64,000 nucleotides of DNA from Anoxybacillus tepidamans PS2 (GCF_000620165.1 NZ_JHVN01000004.1:124001-188000), one strand, 5' to 3'; positions 49,734 through 59,687 are shown, numbered from the stretch's first letter. A program made the numbers and translations. The notes: generated from the letters alone by a model not told the origin.

Positions 49734-50756
49734 TTGTTAAATGAGCCGATCTTACAAATCGAAAATTTACGTGTTTCGTTTCGCATTCAAAACGAGTTCT
49801 ATGCTGCGGTCGATGATGTTTCCCTCACAGTTCATCGAAATGAAGTGTTGGCTATTGTAGGTGAGTCAGGATGTGGAAAGAGCGTGTTAGCTCTTTCTAT
49901 TATAGGCTTACATCCGCAAGAAAGAACAAGGTTAGAGGGAAGGATCTTATTTCGCGGGAAAAACCTATTGTCGCTGTCCACAAATGAATTGAATCAGATT
50001 CGCGGAAAGGATATCGGCATGATTTTTCAAGACCCGCTTACTGCTTTGAATCCTTTAATGAAGGTAGGAAAGCAAATTGAGGAGAGCATGGACTATCATA
50101 CGTCCTTTTCTTCCGAGGACAAACGCAAACAGGTTCTAGAACTTTTAAAAAAAGTAGGAATTCCAAATCCTGAGCAAACATACCACCGTTATCCCCATGA
50201 ACTTTCAGGGGGAATGAGGCAACGCGTGGTCATTGCAATTGCCATCGCTTGCAACCCGGCTCTTATTATTGCCGACGAACCGACAACGGCACTGGATGTT
50301 ACCATTCAAGCACAAATTATAGGGCTGTTAAAGGAGTTGCAACAACAACTGGATACAGGAATTATTTTAATTACCCACGATTTAGGCGTCGTCGCTGAAA
50401 TGGCGGATCGCGTGGCAGTGATGTACGCTGGTGAAATTGTTGAACTAGCGGATGTATATACGCTGTTTAGTCGTCCGCTGCATCCTTATACACGCTCGCT
50501 ACTACACTCTATTCCTTCCGTTCAAACTCCAAGAGAAAAGCTTCATGTAATCCAAGGAATTGTTCCACCATTGCCAAAACTCCCAAGAACAGGCTGTCGA
50601 TTTCAATCAAGAATCAGTTGGATGGATGAATCCGCACACGAAACAACACCGATTTTACGAGAAGTAGAACCAGGCCATTTTGTACGTTGTACATGCTATA
50701 AAAACTTTTATTTTCCACATGATCGTATAGGGGATATGGAATATGGAATTTCTTAA
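49734..50756 (+). CDS. Oligopeptide ABC transporter ATP-binding protein OppD-like
   Basis: 340-residue ATPase: Walker A GESGCGKSVLAL, Q-loop IFQDPLTALNPLM, signature LSGGMRQRVVIA, Walker B LIIADEPTTALD, and the C-terminal oligopeptide-transporter extension PLHPYTRSLLHSIP. The usual zinc/iron-like cysteine motif is partly kept (TGCRFQSR ... RCTCYK). The TTG at 49734 follows AGAAGGTGG; a GTG at 49725 lies within that site. It overlaps the next gene by 14 bp. First gene of a D-F-B-C-A operon. Confidence 0.92.
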   Translation: MLNEPILQIENLRVSFRIQNEFYAAVDDVSLTVHRNEVLAIVGESGCGKSVLALSIIGLHPQERTRLEGRILFRGKNLLSLSTNELNQIRGKDIGMIFQDPLTALNPLMKVGKQIEESMDYHTSFSSEDKRKQVLELLKKVGIPNPEQTYHRYPHELSGGMRQRVVIAIAIACNPALIIADEPTTALDVTIQAQIIGLLKELQQQLDTGIILITHDLGVVAEMADRVAVMYAGEIVELADVYTLFSRPLHPYTRSLLHSIPSVQTPREKLHVIQGIVPPLPKLPRTGCRFQSRISWMDESAHETTPILREVEPGHFVRCTCYKNFYFPHDRIGDMEYGIS

Positions 50757-51669
50757 AATCAATCATTTAAAAGTGTATTATCCAATACGCGGAGGCTTTT
50801 TTCGTAGAGTCAACGATTATGTGCGTGCTGTAGATGACATCAGTTTTGAATTGCGGAGCGGAGAGACGTATGGATTAGTAGGAGAATCAGGATGTGGAAA
50901 AACAACAACAGGCCGAACCGTCATTGGGCTTATTAAGGCGACTGCAGGAGAAATCTTACTAGAAGGAAAAGATATTGCGAAGCTGAGCAGCCGTGAATTC
51001 TCCCGTTATCGAAGAGATATCCAAATGATTTTTCAAGATCCGTATTCTTCTTTAAATCCAAAAAAGAGAGTACTAGATATTATTGCTGAACCGCTGCGAA
51101 ATTTTGAAAGACTATCGCCTCAAGAGGAAAAACGAAAAGTGCAGTATTTTGTCGAAAAAGTAGGGCTGCATGCGGATTCTATATATAAGTATCCGCATGA
51201 GTTTTCCGGAGGGCAGCGGCAGCGAATTGGAATTGCCCGCGCCTTGACGCTGAACCCAAAATTAATCATCGCCGATGAACCTGTGTCAGCGCTCGATGTG
51301 TCGGTACAAGCGCAAGTATTGAATTTTATGAAGGAAATTCAAAAAGAGTTTCAGCTAACTTATCTTTTCATTAGTCACGACCTTGGGATTATCCGTCATA
51401 TGTGTGACCGCATCGGTATTATGTATCGAGGGCAATTTGTAGAAGAGGGGACGAGCGAAGAAATATTTAATAACCCTCAACATATTTATACGAAAAGGCT
51501 GATTTCAGCAATTCCAAATGCCGATCCGCAAAAGCGGAAAGAGCAATTGGCGCTTCGGAAACAAGTCGAAGAGGAATATACGAACTCTTTCCATCAATAC
51601 TTTAATCACGACGGGAAAGCGTATCGGTTAAAGCGCATTTCCGAAACGCACTCCGTTGCCATTCTGTGA
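50743..51669 (+). CDS. Oligopeptide ABC transporter ATP-binding protein OppF-like
   Basis: 308-residue second ATPase of the importer: GESGCGKTTTGR, IFQDPYSSLNPKK, FSGGQRQRIGIARAL and LIIADEPVSALDVSVQAQ, then MYRGQFVEEGTSEEIFNNP and HIYTKRLISAIP. Overlaps the OppD gene. It pairs with OppD to drive peptide uptake. Confidence 0.93.
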   Translation: MEFLKINHLKVYYPIRGGFFRRVNDYVRAVDDISFELRSGETYGLVGESGCGKTTTGRTVIGLIKATAGEILLEGKDIAKLSSREFSRYRRDIQMIFQDPYSSLNPKKRVLDIIAEPLRNFERLSPQEEKRKVQYFVEKVGLHADSIYKYPHEFSGGQRQRIGIARALTLNPKLIIADEPVSALDVSVQAQVLNFMKEIQKEFQLTYLFISHDLGIIRHMCDRIGIMYRGQFVEEGTSEEIFNNPQHIYTKRLISAIPNADPQKRKEQLALRKQVEEEYTNSFHQYFNHDGKAYRLKRISETHSVAIL

Positions 51670-51685
51670 GAGAGGAAGTTGTTAT

Positions 51686-52654
51686 ATGCTGAAGTTTATA
51701 TTGCGAAGAGTTGTTATGATGATTCCTCAGCTGTTTATTCTAAGCGTTCTTGTTTTTCTTTTGGCAAAAGCCATGCCGGGCGACGCGCTGACAGGGCAAT
51801 TAGCGAACAATCCGAAAATGGACGCGAAAACATTAATGGAAATGAGAGAAAAATTCGGCCTAAACGATCCGTTTTATGTTCAATATGCAAGGTGGATTAA
51901 AAATTTGCTGCATGGAGATCTTGGTCTTTCATATATTCATCAACAGCCTGTAACCGATTTGCTGGCCGGGAGAATGGGAAACACCATTTTGTTATCCGCT
52001 TGCATTCTGGTGCTTACATATTTGATTGCCGTGCCTTTAGGAGTGGTTTCAGGCCGCTGGCAAGATTCATGGGCCGATAAATTGATCGTTGGATATAGCT
52101 ATGTCAGCTTTGCCACGCCATTATTCATTTTCGCACTGATTATGTTATTTGTATTCGGGTTTCAGTTGGGGTGGTTCCCGACTGGAGGAAGTGTCGATAT
52201 TCAAATAGAAAAAGGAACGTTTGATTATTACATCAATAAAATGAACCACCTTCTACTGCCTTCTTTGTCTGGTGCACTTATTAGCACCGTGGGGATTATT
52301 CAGTATTTGCGTAGTGAAATTATTGATACGAAGCTGAAAGACTTTGTTAAAACAGCGCGGGCGAAAGGAGTGCCGGAATCGCGCATTTACTCGCGCCATA
52401 TTTTGCGCAACTCCTTTTTGCCGATTGCGGCTTTCTTAGGCTACGAAATTACCGGCCTTATTGGCGGTTCGGTATTTTTAGAATCAATTTTTAGTTATCC
52501 AGGAATCGGACAGCTATTTCTTCAGTCGATTATGCAACGCGATTATAGCGTTGTAACGGCGCTCGTCATGATTTCAGGGCTTGCCACCCTCATCGGAACG
52601 CTGTTGTCAGATATTATTTTGAGCGCTGTCGATCCGCGCATCCGAATCGAGTAG
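51686..52654 (+). CDS. Oligopeptide ABC transporter permease OppB-like
   Basis: 322-residue permease with six helices. N-terminal helix (LFILSVLVFLLAKAMPGD, with the family's PGD), the EAA loop KTARAKGVPESRIYSRHIL, and VFLESIFSYPGIGQLF near the C-terminus. The ATG at 51686 follows GAGAGGAAG; a longer frame to 51656 would overlap OppF without a ribosome site. Confidence 0.93.
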   Translation: MLKFILRRVVMMIPQLFILSVLVFLLAKAMPGDALTGQLANNPKMDAKTLMEMREKFGLNDPFYVQYARWIKNLLHGDLGLSYIHQQPVTDLLAGRMGNTILLSACILVLTYLIAVPLGVVSGRWQDSWADKLIVGYSYVSFATPLFIFALIMLFVFGFQLGWFPTGGSVDIQIEKGTFDYYINKMNHLLLPSLSGALISTVGIIQYLRSEIIDTKLKDFVKTARAKGVPESRIYSRHILRNSFLPIAAFLGYEITGLIGGSVFLESIFSYPGIGQLFLQSIMQRDYSVVTALVMISGLATLIGTLLSDIILSAVDPRIRIE

Positions 52655-52675
52655 CGGAAATGGAGGGGTGTAATT

Positions 52676-53584
52676 ATGAAAACGGAATTAAATCATTCAC
52701 AGCAGACGGAAATTCAAATTGAAAAAAGCCCTTCAAGTCTATCCATATTATGGCGTGAGGTTGTGAAAGACAAATTGGCTCTTGTTTCTATGATTCTTCT
52801 TGCACTTATTTTATTAGTTGTCTATGGCTCTGCTATTTTTTTGGATCAAGAAAAGATTGTAAAGGTCGACTTGCTTTCCATTTATGCGCCGCCTTCTTCA
52901 GAACATTGGCTTGGTACCGACTACGGAGGAAGAGATATTTTTGGTCAACTTATTATCGGTGCAAGAAATTCTTTTACGATTGGATTGGCAATTACGCTCA
53001 TTTCGTGCTTGATTGGTCTTATAGTCGGTTTAGTTGCTGGGTACTATGGAGGAGTGATTGACAACATCATTATGCGTGTTATTGATTTTATTCTCGTTTT
53101 ACCGTTTTTAATGCTGGTGATCGTCTTTGTTGCTATTGTGCCGAAATACAACGTATTCACCTTTATCCTGATCATGAGCGCTTTTTTATGGACGGGAAAG
53201 GCGCGGCTGATTCGTGCAAAAACGCTTGCGGAAAGGGAATTAGACTATGTGAGCGCCTCGAAGACGCTCGGTACGCCGGATTGGAAAATTATTTCAAGGG
53301 AAATACTGCCGAATTTAAGCTCGATTATCATTGTGAATTTAACGTTAAATCTTGCAGGAAATATCGGGATCGAATCTGGATTAAGTTATTTAGGCTTTGG
53401 CTTGCCGGAAAGCACACCGAGTCTTGGAACGTTGGTCAGCTATGCGACAAATCCCGATGTTCTACAAAATAAATGGTGGGTATGGTTACCTGCATCATTG
53501 CTTATTTTAGTGATGATGTTGTGTATAAACTTTATCGGCCAAGCGTTGAAACGTGCGGCTGATGCAAGACAACGATTAGGATAA
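52676..53584 (+). CDS. Oligopeptide ABC transporter permease OppC-like
   Basis: 302-residue permease of the OppC/DppC type: PPSSEHWLGTDYGGRDIFGQ (the family's HxLGTDxxGRD), the EAA loop ASKTLGTPDWKIISREILPN, and GLSYLGFGLPESTPSLGTL. It forms the channel with OppB. Followed by the binding protein after 16 bp. Confidence 0.94.
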   Translation: MKTELNHSQQTEIQIEKSPSSLSILWREVVKDKLALVSMILLALILLVVYGSAIFLDQEKIVKVDLLSIYAPPSSEHWLGTDYGGRDIFGQLIIGARNSFTIGLAITLISCLIGLIVGLVAGYYGGVIDNIIMRVIDFILVLPFLMLVIVFVAIVPKYNVFTFILIMSAFLWTGKARLIRAKTLAERELDYVSASKTLGTPDWKIISREILPNLSSIIIVNLTLNLAGNIGIESGLSYLGFGLPESTPSLGTLVSYATNPDVLQNKWWVWLPASLLILVMMLCINFIGQALKRAADARQRLG

Positions 53585-53600
53585 AAAAGGGGGAGAAAAA

Positions 53601-55388
53601 GTGAAAAAGCGTTATTGGAAGTTTTTGAGTGTGCTCGCTGGTGTTTCGCTTCTATTGTCCGCTTGCACAAGCAACACGACAAGCAGCAACGAAAAGAACA
53701 ACAAGAACGAGCAAACCGCGCAGAAAGAAACGATTGGCAACTTCCCAATGACCGTCAAAAACGACGGCAAAGTCGTCGATGGGGTGTTGACGTATGGGCT
53801 TGTTTCCGACACGCCGTTTGAAGGGACACTCAACTACGCGTTTTACACAGGGCAGCCAGATGCAGAAATTTTGCAGTTTTTTGATGAGTCATTGTTCCGC
53901 ACAAACGGGGACTATGAAATTACGAACGACGGTGCCGCGACGTATGAGCTTTCACCTGACAAAAAAACGATCACAATTAAAATTAAAGATAACGTGAAAT
54001 GGCACGATGGGGAACCTGTCAAAGCGGAAGACCTAGAATACGCTTATTTAGTAATCGGCAACAAAGATTACACGGGCGTCCGCTACGGAGATGCGCTAAT
54101 CCAGGACATTGTCGGCATGGATGAATATCACGCAGGAAAAGCGCCTAACATTTCCGGCATTAAAATTATTGATGACAAAACGCTATCGATCACATATAAG
54201 CATGCGAATCCATCGGTGTTAACGGGCATTTGGGCGTATCCGCTGCCGAAGCATTATTTAAAAGACATTCCGATCAAACAATTGGCGCAATCTGATAAAA
54301 TCCGCAAAAACCCGATCGGTTTCGGACCGTTCAAAGTGAAAAATATAGTTCCGGGCGAGTCGGTTGAACTTGTGCGCAACGATGATTATTACGGCGGAAA
54401 GCCGAATTTAAAAGGCGTCATCGTTAAAGTCGTCAATCCAAAAGTTGTGCTTCAATCGTTGAAAAAAGGCGAAATTGATCTAGCGGAATTCCCAACGGAT
54501 CAATATGTCAGCGCCAAAGGAACAAAAAATATTCAATTCATCGGAAAAATTGATTTAGCCTACAACTATATTGGATTTAAGCTCGGGCATTGGGATGCGA
54601 AAAAACAAGAAAATGTGATGGATAATCCGAAGTTCCAAGACAAAAAACTTCGCCAAGCGATGGCGTACGCCATTGACAATAAATCGGTCGGAGATAAACT
54701 ATACCATGGTCTGCGCTTCCCGGCAACGACGCTTATTCCACCATCCTTCCCAGGGTATCACGACGAAAATGCGAAAGGGTATTCCTACAATCCGGAAAAA
54801 GCGAAAAAATTATTGGATGAGGCAGGGTATAAAGATAAGGACGGAGACGGACTTCGCGAAGATCCGAATGGAAAGAAATTTGTAATTCATTTCCTTGCGA
54901 TGAGTGGGTCTGACATTGCTGAGCCATTAGCGAAATTTTATATGCAATGCTGGAAAGATGTAGGTTTGGATGTACAGCTTGTTGACGGCCGATTGGCAGA
55001 ATTCAACTCGTTCTATGACATGGTTGAAAAAGATGACCCGAAAGTGGACGTGTTTGCGGCCGCATGGGCAACGGGAACGGATGTCGATCCATACGGATTG
55101 TACGGTCGAAATGTGATGTTCAACTATTCGCGCTGGGTCAATGAGAAAAATGATGAATTGTTAGAAAAGGGTCATTCGGAGCAAGCGTTTGATAAAGCAT
55201 ACCGCAAAGACATTTATAACCAGTGGCAAGCATTAATGAATGAAGAAGTACCTGTCATTCCGACGTTATATCGCTCACAAATTTTCGCAGTCAACAAGCG
55301 TGTCAAAAACTTTACAGTCGATCCAAGTTCTAAGTTAACTTGGAAAGATGTCGGTGTCACATCAGAAACACCGGAAGTCGAAAAATAA
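53601..55388 (+). CDS. Oligopeptide-binding lipoprotein OppA-like
   Basis: 595-residue SBP_bac_5 protein. The lipobox LLSAC puts the lipidated cysteine at residue 22, followed by a Ser/Asn/Lys linker. Typical stretches: WHDGEPVKAEDLEYAYLVIG, NPIGFGPFKVKNIVPGESVE, LRQAMAYAIDN and ATTLIPPSFPGY. The gene order D-F-B-C-A places the binding protein last, next to the terminator. Peptide preference cannot be read; nickel or other ligands are known in the family but peptides are most likely. Confidence 0.93.
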   Translation: MKKRYWKFLSVLAGVSLLLSACTSNTTSSNEKNNKNEQTAQKETIGNFPMTVKNDGKVVDGVLTYGLVSDTPFEGTLNYAFYTGQPDAEILQFFDESLFRTNGDYEITNDGAATYELSPDKKTITIKIKDNVKWHDGEPVKAEDLEYAYLVIGNKDYTGVRYGDALIQDIVGMDEYHAGKAPNISGIKIIDDKTLSITYKHANPSVLTGIWAYPLPKHYLKDIPIKQLAQSDKIRKNPIGFGPFKVKNIVPGESVELVRNDDYYGGKPNLKGVIVKVVNPKVVLQSLKKGEIDLAEFPTDQYVSAKGTKNIQFIGKIDLAYNYIGFKLGHWDAKKQENVMDNPKFQDKKLRQAMAYAIDNKSVGDKLYHGLRFPATTLIPPSFPGYHDENAKGYSYNPEKAKKLLDEAGYKDKDGDGLREDPNGKKFVIHFLAMSGSDIAEPLAKFYMQCWKDVGLDVQLVDGRLAEFNSFYDMVEKDDPKVDVFAAAWATGTDVDPYGLYGRNVMFNYSRWVNEKNDELLEKGHSEQAFDKAYRKDIYNQWQALMNEEVPVIPTLYRSQIFAVNKRVKNFTVDPSSKLTWKDVGVTSETPEVEK

Positions 55389-55405
55389 ACGTGTAAGTGA
55401 TGGAA

Positions 55406-55446
55406 AAGGGGCGTCCCCGCATATGGAGGGGGCGCCCCTTATTATA
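55406..55446 (+). terminator. Terminator after the peptide transporter
   Basis: AAGGGGCGTCCCC / GGGGGCGCCCCTT GC-rich stem followed by ATTATAT. Confidence 0.8.
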
Positions 55447-55637
55447 TATGCCCATGTTTTGCTCTTCCAAAGAAGAAGTACTTCAGCTTGTGTAAAATCT
55501 CCGACACAACAGATTATCAACTAATATTTTTCTAGAGTCCTTCATAAATATCATATAAAATAAACCGTTTTTTATCTCCTTTGATGTTCCGTCCCCGTTG
55601 CTAATAACTCTCTTGCAAGGCAGAAAGGAGTGATGCG

Positions 55638-56087
55638 ATGTTAAACGACTTGCTTCCCCCATCCCATATTCAATTTGTCGATAATGTAAGTGATTGGAAA
55701 CACGCCATTGAAGTAGCGGCTCAGCCACTATTAAACAATGATTATATTACGGGTGAGTATATTGAGGCGATGGTGCGAAATGTCATTGAAATGGGACCGT
55801 ATATCGTCATTGCTCCAGGAATTGCCCTCCCCCACGCAAGACCGGAGCAAGGTGTGAAACGGCTAGGCATGAGTTTTCTTAAAATCCAAAACGGCTGCTC
55901 GTTCTCAGAAAGGCAAGAACATAAAGTACATATCGTCATTGTTTTAGCGGCTTCAGACGATCATTCTCACTTAAAAGCATTGTCCGAATTGGCGCAATTG
56001 CTCGGAAACAAAGACGCTCTTCCCCTTTTATTGAAAGCAGACAACGAAAAACAAGTGGGAGCGCTGCTTGAGGCGTATTGCTCATGA
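55638..56087 (+). CDS. PTS EIIA component (mannitol/fructose/ascorbate fold)
   Basis: 149-residue EIIA of the PTS_EIIA_2 type. The phosphorylated histidine is His66 in GIALPHARPEQGV. It receives phosphate from HPr and passes it to EIIB. Ribosome site AAAGGAG before the ATG. IIB follows after 14 bp and IIC after that, forming a complete IIA-IIB-IIC set with separate polypeptides. The sugar is unknown. Confidence 0.9.
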   Translation: MLNDLLPPSHIQFVDNVSDWKHAIEVAAQPLLNNDYITGEYIEAMVRNVIEMGPYIVIAPGIALPHARPEQGVKRLGMSFLKIQNGCSFSERQEHKVHIVIVLAASDDHSHLKALSELAQLLGNKDALPLLLKADNEKQVGALLEAYCS

Positions 56088-56101
56088 AAGGAGGTGAGGA
56101 A

Positions 56102-56368
56102 GTGAAAAAAATTTTAGTGGTGTGCGGCAACGGGCTAGGCAGCAGTTTTATGATCGAACTCAATGTCAAACGTGTACTCGAAGAACTAGGGGTCGAAGCG
56201 GATGTTTCGCATACAGATCTTGCGACAAGCAAGACGGAGAAGGCCGATCTGTATGTAGGGGCAAAAGATTTAATGGATGCGCTTGACGATGGAACGAGAA
56301 CGGTAGCCAGACTCACTAATATTTTTGATGTGCAAGAATTGAAATCCGTCTTACGGCAGTATGTATAA
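56102..56368 (+). CDS. PTS EIIB component (ascorbate/lactose-type IIB)
   Basis: 88-residue EIIB read from a GTG at 56102 directly after AAAGGAGGTGAGG. The phosphocysteine is Cys8 in VVCGNGLGSSFM, as in UlaB/SgaB. Passes phosphate from IIA to the incoming sugar. Separate protein as in ascorbate-type systems. Confidence 0.9.
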   Translation: MKKILVVCGNGLGSSFMIELNVKRVLEELGVEADVSHTDLATSKTEKADLYVGAKDLMDALDDGTRTVARLTNIFDVQELKSVLRQYV

Positions 56369-56388
56369 ACGAAAAGGGGGAGAGGCGG

Positions 56389-57651
56389 ATGTTTGATTTT
56401 TTAATGAAGGATATTTTAGGTTCGCCGGCCATTTTAGTGGGGATATTTGCATTTTTTGGTCTCTTGCTGCAAAGAAAGCGCATTCCTGATATTATCTCAG
56501 GAACGCTGAAAACGATTATGGGGTTTGTCATTCTCAGCGGCGGTGCAGGCATTCTCATTAACTCGCTCAACATATTTGGCAAAATGTTTGAAAAAGCGTT
56601 TCATATTCAAGGAGTGATTCCAAACAACGAGGCCATTGTTGCGATTGCACAAAAAACATTTGGCAAAGAAACAGCGATGATTATGCTGTTTGGAATGATC
56701 GTCAACCTTTTAATTGCGCGGTTTACCCGCTTTAAGTACATTTTTTTAACAGGGCATCATACATTATTTATGGCTTGTTTAATTTCCGCTGTTTTTGCGA
56801 CAGGCGGTGTTACCGGTGTTCCTCTTGTTGTAATTGGTTCGATTATCCTTGGCATTTTAATGGTGCTTATGCCAGCGATTCTGCAGCCTTATATGCGGGA
56901 GATTACAGGAACGGACCAAATCGCTTTAGGGCATTTCGGCTCGATTGGATATTTTACATCCGCTTGGATTGGAAAGCGTTTAGGAAACAAGGCGAATTCT
57001 ACGGAAGATTTGAAAGTATCGAAATCGCTCGGCTTTTTGCGCGATACGTCGGTGGCGATGTCGTTGACGATGGCTGTATTATTCTTAATTGTTGCACCGA
57101 TAGCTGGAAAAGAATTTGTTGAAAAGCAACTAAGTGGTGGGGTCAACTTTTTAGTTTTCTCGCTCATGCAAGGGATTACGTTCGCGGCTGGGGTTTACGT
57201 CGTGCTAGCCGGAGTGCGGATGTTGATTGCGGAAATTGTTCCAGCTTTTAAAGGAATCGCTGATAAAGTAGTAAAAGATGCAAAGCCCGCTTTGGACTGC
57301 CCGACGGTATTTCCTTATGCTCCAAATGCCGTCATTATCGGATTTTTATCAAGCTTTGTTGCGGGAATTGTTTCAATGTTTATTTTGCCGGCTGTTGGCT
57401 TAAAAGTGATTGTTCCAGGGCTGATTCCACACTTTTTCACAGGCGCTGCTGCCGGAGTGTTTGGCAACGCCACAGGGGGCAGACGAGGCGCTGTGATTGG
57501 AGCATTTGCGAACGGAATTCTCATTTCATTTTTGCCAGCCCTTCTGTTGCCAGTTCTCGGTTCGCTCGGTTTTGAAAACACGACATTTGGCGATTCGGAC
57601 TTTGGAATTGTCGGTATTTTGTTAGGATATTTGATTCAATGGCTTTCATAA
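56389..57651 (+). CDS. PTS EIIC component (UlaA/SgaT family)
   Basis: 420-residue permease of the ascorbate-Gat group, about eleven helices. Motifs: GFVILSGGAGILINSLN, HHTLFMACLISAVFATGG, DQIALGHFGSIGYF and GAAAGVFGNATGGRRGAVIGA. Such permeases are annotated as ascorbate-specific, but related ones serve other substrates. No ula catabolic genes (UlaG, UlaD, UlaE, UlaF) lie next to it, so the substrate is uncertain. A terminator follows after about 90 bp. Confidence 0.9.
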   Translation: MFDFLMKDILGSPAILVGIFAFFGLLLQRKRIPDIISGTLKTIMGFVILSGGAGILINSLNIFGKMFEKAFHIQGVIPNNEAIVAIAQKTFGKETAMIMLFGMIVNLLIARFTRFKYIFLTGHHTLFMACLISAVFATGGVTGVPLVVIGSIILGILMVLMPAILQPYMREITGTDQIALGHFGSIGYFTSAWIGKRLGNKANSTEDLKVSKSLGFLRDTSVAMSLTMAVLFLIVAPIAGKEFVEKQLSGGVNFLVFSLMQGITFAAGVYVVLAGVRMLIAEIVPAFKGIADKVVKDAKPALDCPTVFPYAPNAVIIGFLSSFVAGIVSMFILPAVGLKVIVPGLIPHFFTGAAAGVFGNATGGRRGAVIGAFANGILISFLPALLLPVLGSLGFENTTFGDSDFGIVGILLGYLIQWLS

Positions 57652-57739
57652 AATCAGGATTCTCTAGACTAAACATAGGTGACGGGGTCATCATCAATTA
57701 GGGATTATTGTAAATAAATGATTGCTACTCTTTATATAG

Positions 57740-57769
57740 ACGGTCCTGTGAAAGCAGGGCCGTTTTTTA
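57740..57769 (+). terminator. Terminator after the PTS operon
   Basis: ACGGTCCTG-TGAAAG-CAGGGCCGT with a T6 run. Confidence 0.85.
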
Positions 57770-57849
57770 TGAAAAAATACTAGAACACTCGTCATTGCTT
57801 GTTTGATCAATGCTCAGTTATACTTATGTACAAAGGGGGAGAGAATATA

Positions 57850-58338
57850 ATGGAAGAACAGGTATTGAAGGCGATTCAAGATGAGTATCCAGACGATTTC
57901 GCTTGGTGCTACGGGTGTGGACGCTTGAACGAGCATGGCCATCATTTTCGGACAGGATGGCAAGGAGAGAAGACGGTCACGATCTATACTCCGCGCCCAG
58001 AGCATACGGCGATTCCTGGTTTTGTATACGGCGGATTGATCGCATCGCTCATCGATTGCCACGGGACTGGCTCAGCGGCGTTAGCGCTGCACCGTAAAAA
58101 TGGGCATGAACCAGGAGATGGCGAAGCGCCGCCAAGGTTTGTGACGGCTTCTTTAAATGTTCAGTTTCTAAAGCCGACTCCACAAGGGGTGCCGTTAAAA
58201 GCGGTTGGAACGGTCGAAGAAATCCATCCGAAAAAATGGAAAGTGCACACAGAAGTGTATGCAAACGATGAGCTTTGTGCGCGCGGCGAAGTGGTCGCAG
58301 TCGTCATGCCGAAGACATTTTTACAACAATCAAGATGA
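57850..58338 (+). CDS. Hotdog-fold thioesterase (PaaI/4HBT family)
   Basis: 162-residue acyl-CoA thioesterase-like protein with WCYGCGRLNEHGHHFRTGW at the start, PGFVYGGLIASLIDCHGTGS (the catalytic Asp/Glu helix), ASLNVQFLKPTPQGVPL and VYANDELCARGEVVAVVMP. The CYGCG motif recalls a small set of PaaI-like proteins from Bacillaceae. Substrate unknown. The ATG at 57850 has AAGGGGGAGAG; in-frame earlier starts are unlikely. Alone between two terminators. Confidence 0.85.
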   Translation: MEEQVLKAIQDEYPDDFAWCYGCGRLNEHGHHFRTGWQGEKTVTIYTPRPEHTAIPGFVYGGLIASLIDCHGTGSAALALHRKNGHEPGDGEAPPRFVTASLNVQFLKPTPQGVPLKAVGTVEEIHPKKWKVHTEVYANDELCARGEVVAVVMPKTFLQQSR

Positions 58339-58351
58339 AAATAAATTTATG

Positions 58352-58387
58352 AAACGCCCGTTCTTTCACGGAGAACGGGCGTTTTTT
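58352..58387 (+). terminator. Terminator after the thioesterase
   Basis: AAACGCCCGTTCT / AGAACGGGCGTTT perfect stem plus TTT. Confidence 0.92.
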
Positions 58388-58472
58388 GAATAATGAAATC
58401 ATACTTTCAATGGTATTTTTCGATCGATAATACATACAAAAAAGCGGTTTCTAACGAAGGGAGAATCTAGGC

Positions 58473-59687
58473 TTGTTGTTGAGTGAAAAAGAATTTTTGT
58501 CTCTGCATGAATTGGCTGATTTTGTTTCGGCTTATGTTCAATGTCCAGTGACCATCGAGTCACGCGATTTGGAATTGCTAGCGTACAGCGGAAACCATAA
58601 TGATCCGGATGCGGTGCGCATGACTACCATTTTAAGCAAACGGGCTTCGGCGAATGTCGTTCATTATTTGCATGAAAAGGGATGGATCCAACGAATTGAA
58701 GAAGCCAATGGAGTGATTGAAATCCCTGCACTTCCGGACATCGGGCTCGGCCCTCGCACGGTCGCCTGCATCAAAAGCGGAAAGCGAATATACGGCTATT
58801 TATGGGTACAAGAGACAAACAACGAATTCGATGAAAAACACGAACAATTTTTGCTACTAGCAGCGAAAAAAGCGGCTGAACTATTGGACAAACAGTTAAA
58901 AGGGTCCTACAAGCGTCAGGAAGAGATGAATCAAATCATAATGAGCTTAATTCAACAAGATGACCAAAATGAGCGCGATATAAAAATGGAGGTGGAATTA
59001 AGAGGGATGAAGCTTCCATCTTCTTTTGCGATCGCTGTGTTTCGCATCTTGCGCGCTGATAAAAAAGAAATGATCCGCCACTATATCACATTTGCCGCCA
59101 AGTCTTTAAGCGAATCGGTTTTTTTTATCGAAAGCAACGATCCATGGATTGTAGTCATTGGCAACTCGTCTAGCGTGCAGCGTACGGCGACGGAACAGGC
59201 TAAAATGCTGTTGAGTAGATTAGAACATGATTTTCGCTGTGATTTGCAGCACGATGTCATGGTTGGAATCGGCAACGAGTACCGCAGTTTGCTGAAAATT
59301 AGGCAAAGCTACGTTGAGGCAGTAGAAGTAGTGAATATTAAAAAGCAAATTCCGGAACGAATCGGTCACTTTTATAAAGATTTAGGCATTTATCGGCTTC
59401 TCCCATCCATACATGAGCAATACAAACGTCAGCGCTATAAAAATGAACAATTGTTGAAACTCGCCAAATATGACGAAGAAAACCAAACACAGCTGTTAGA
59501 AACGTTGAAGCAATATATTAAAAATGACTGCAAAATTAAAGAGACAGCGGAATGTTTATATGTCCATCCAAACACGTTGCACTATCGCATTAAGCGAATT
59601 CAGTCGATCACGGATATCGATTTTGACAACTTCGAGCAGCGCATGATGTTGTATATTGATCTGCTTCTTTTCCAATATAAGGATTGA
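58473..59687 (+). CDS. putR: PucR-family regulator, likely proline-responsive PutR
   Basis: 404-residue transcription factor with a C-terminal PucR/CdaR helix-turn-helix (KETAECLYVHPNTLHYRIKR) and a GGDEF-like middle region (VMVGIGNEYRSLLKIRQSYV). In B. subtilis PutR, of the same family, activates putBCP in response to proline. Position just upstream of the two proline-degradation genes supports that role. It starts at a TTG (58473; three TTG codons in a row) after GAAGGGAGA. Probably an activator, since the target promoter lacks a -35 box. Confidence 0.82.
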   Translation: MLLSEKEFLSLHELADFVSAYVQCPVTIESRDLELLAYSGNHNDPDAVRMTTILSKRASANVVHYLHEKGWIQRIEEANGVIEIPALPDIGLGPRTVACIKSGKRIYGYLWVQETNNEFDEKHEQFLLLAAKKAAELLDKQLKGSYKRQEEMNQIIMSLIQQDDQNERDIKMEVELRGMKLPSSFAIAVFRILRADKKEMIRHYITFAAKSLSESVFFIESNDPWIVVIGNSSSVQRTATEQAKMLLSRLEHDFRCDLQHDVMVGIGNEYRSLLKIRQSYVEAVEVVNIKKQIPERIGHFYKDLGIYRLLPSIHEQYKRQRYKNEQLLKLAKYDEENQTQLLETLKQYIKNDCKIKETAECLYVHPNTLHYRIKRIQSITDIDFDNFEQRMMLYIDLLLFQYKD

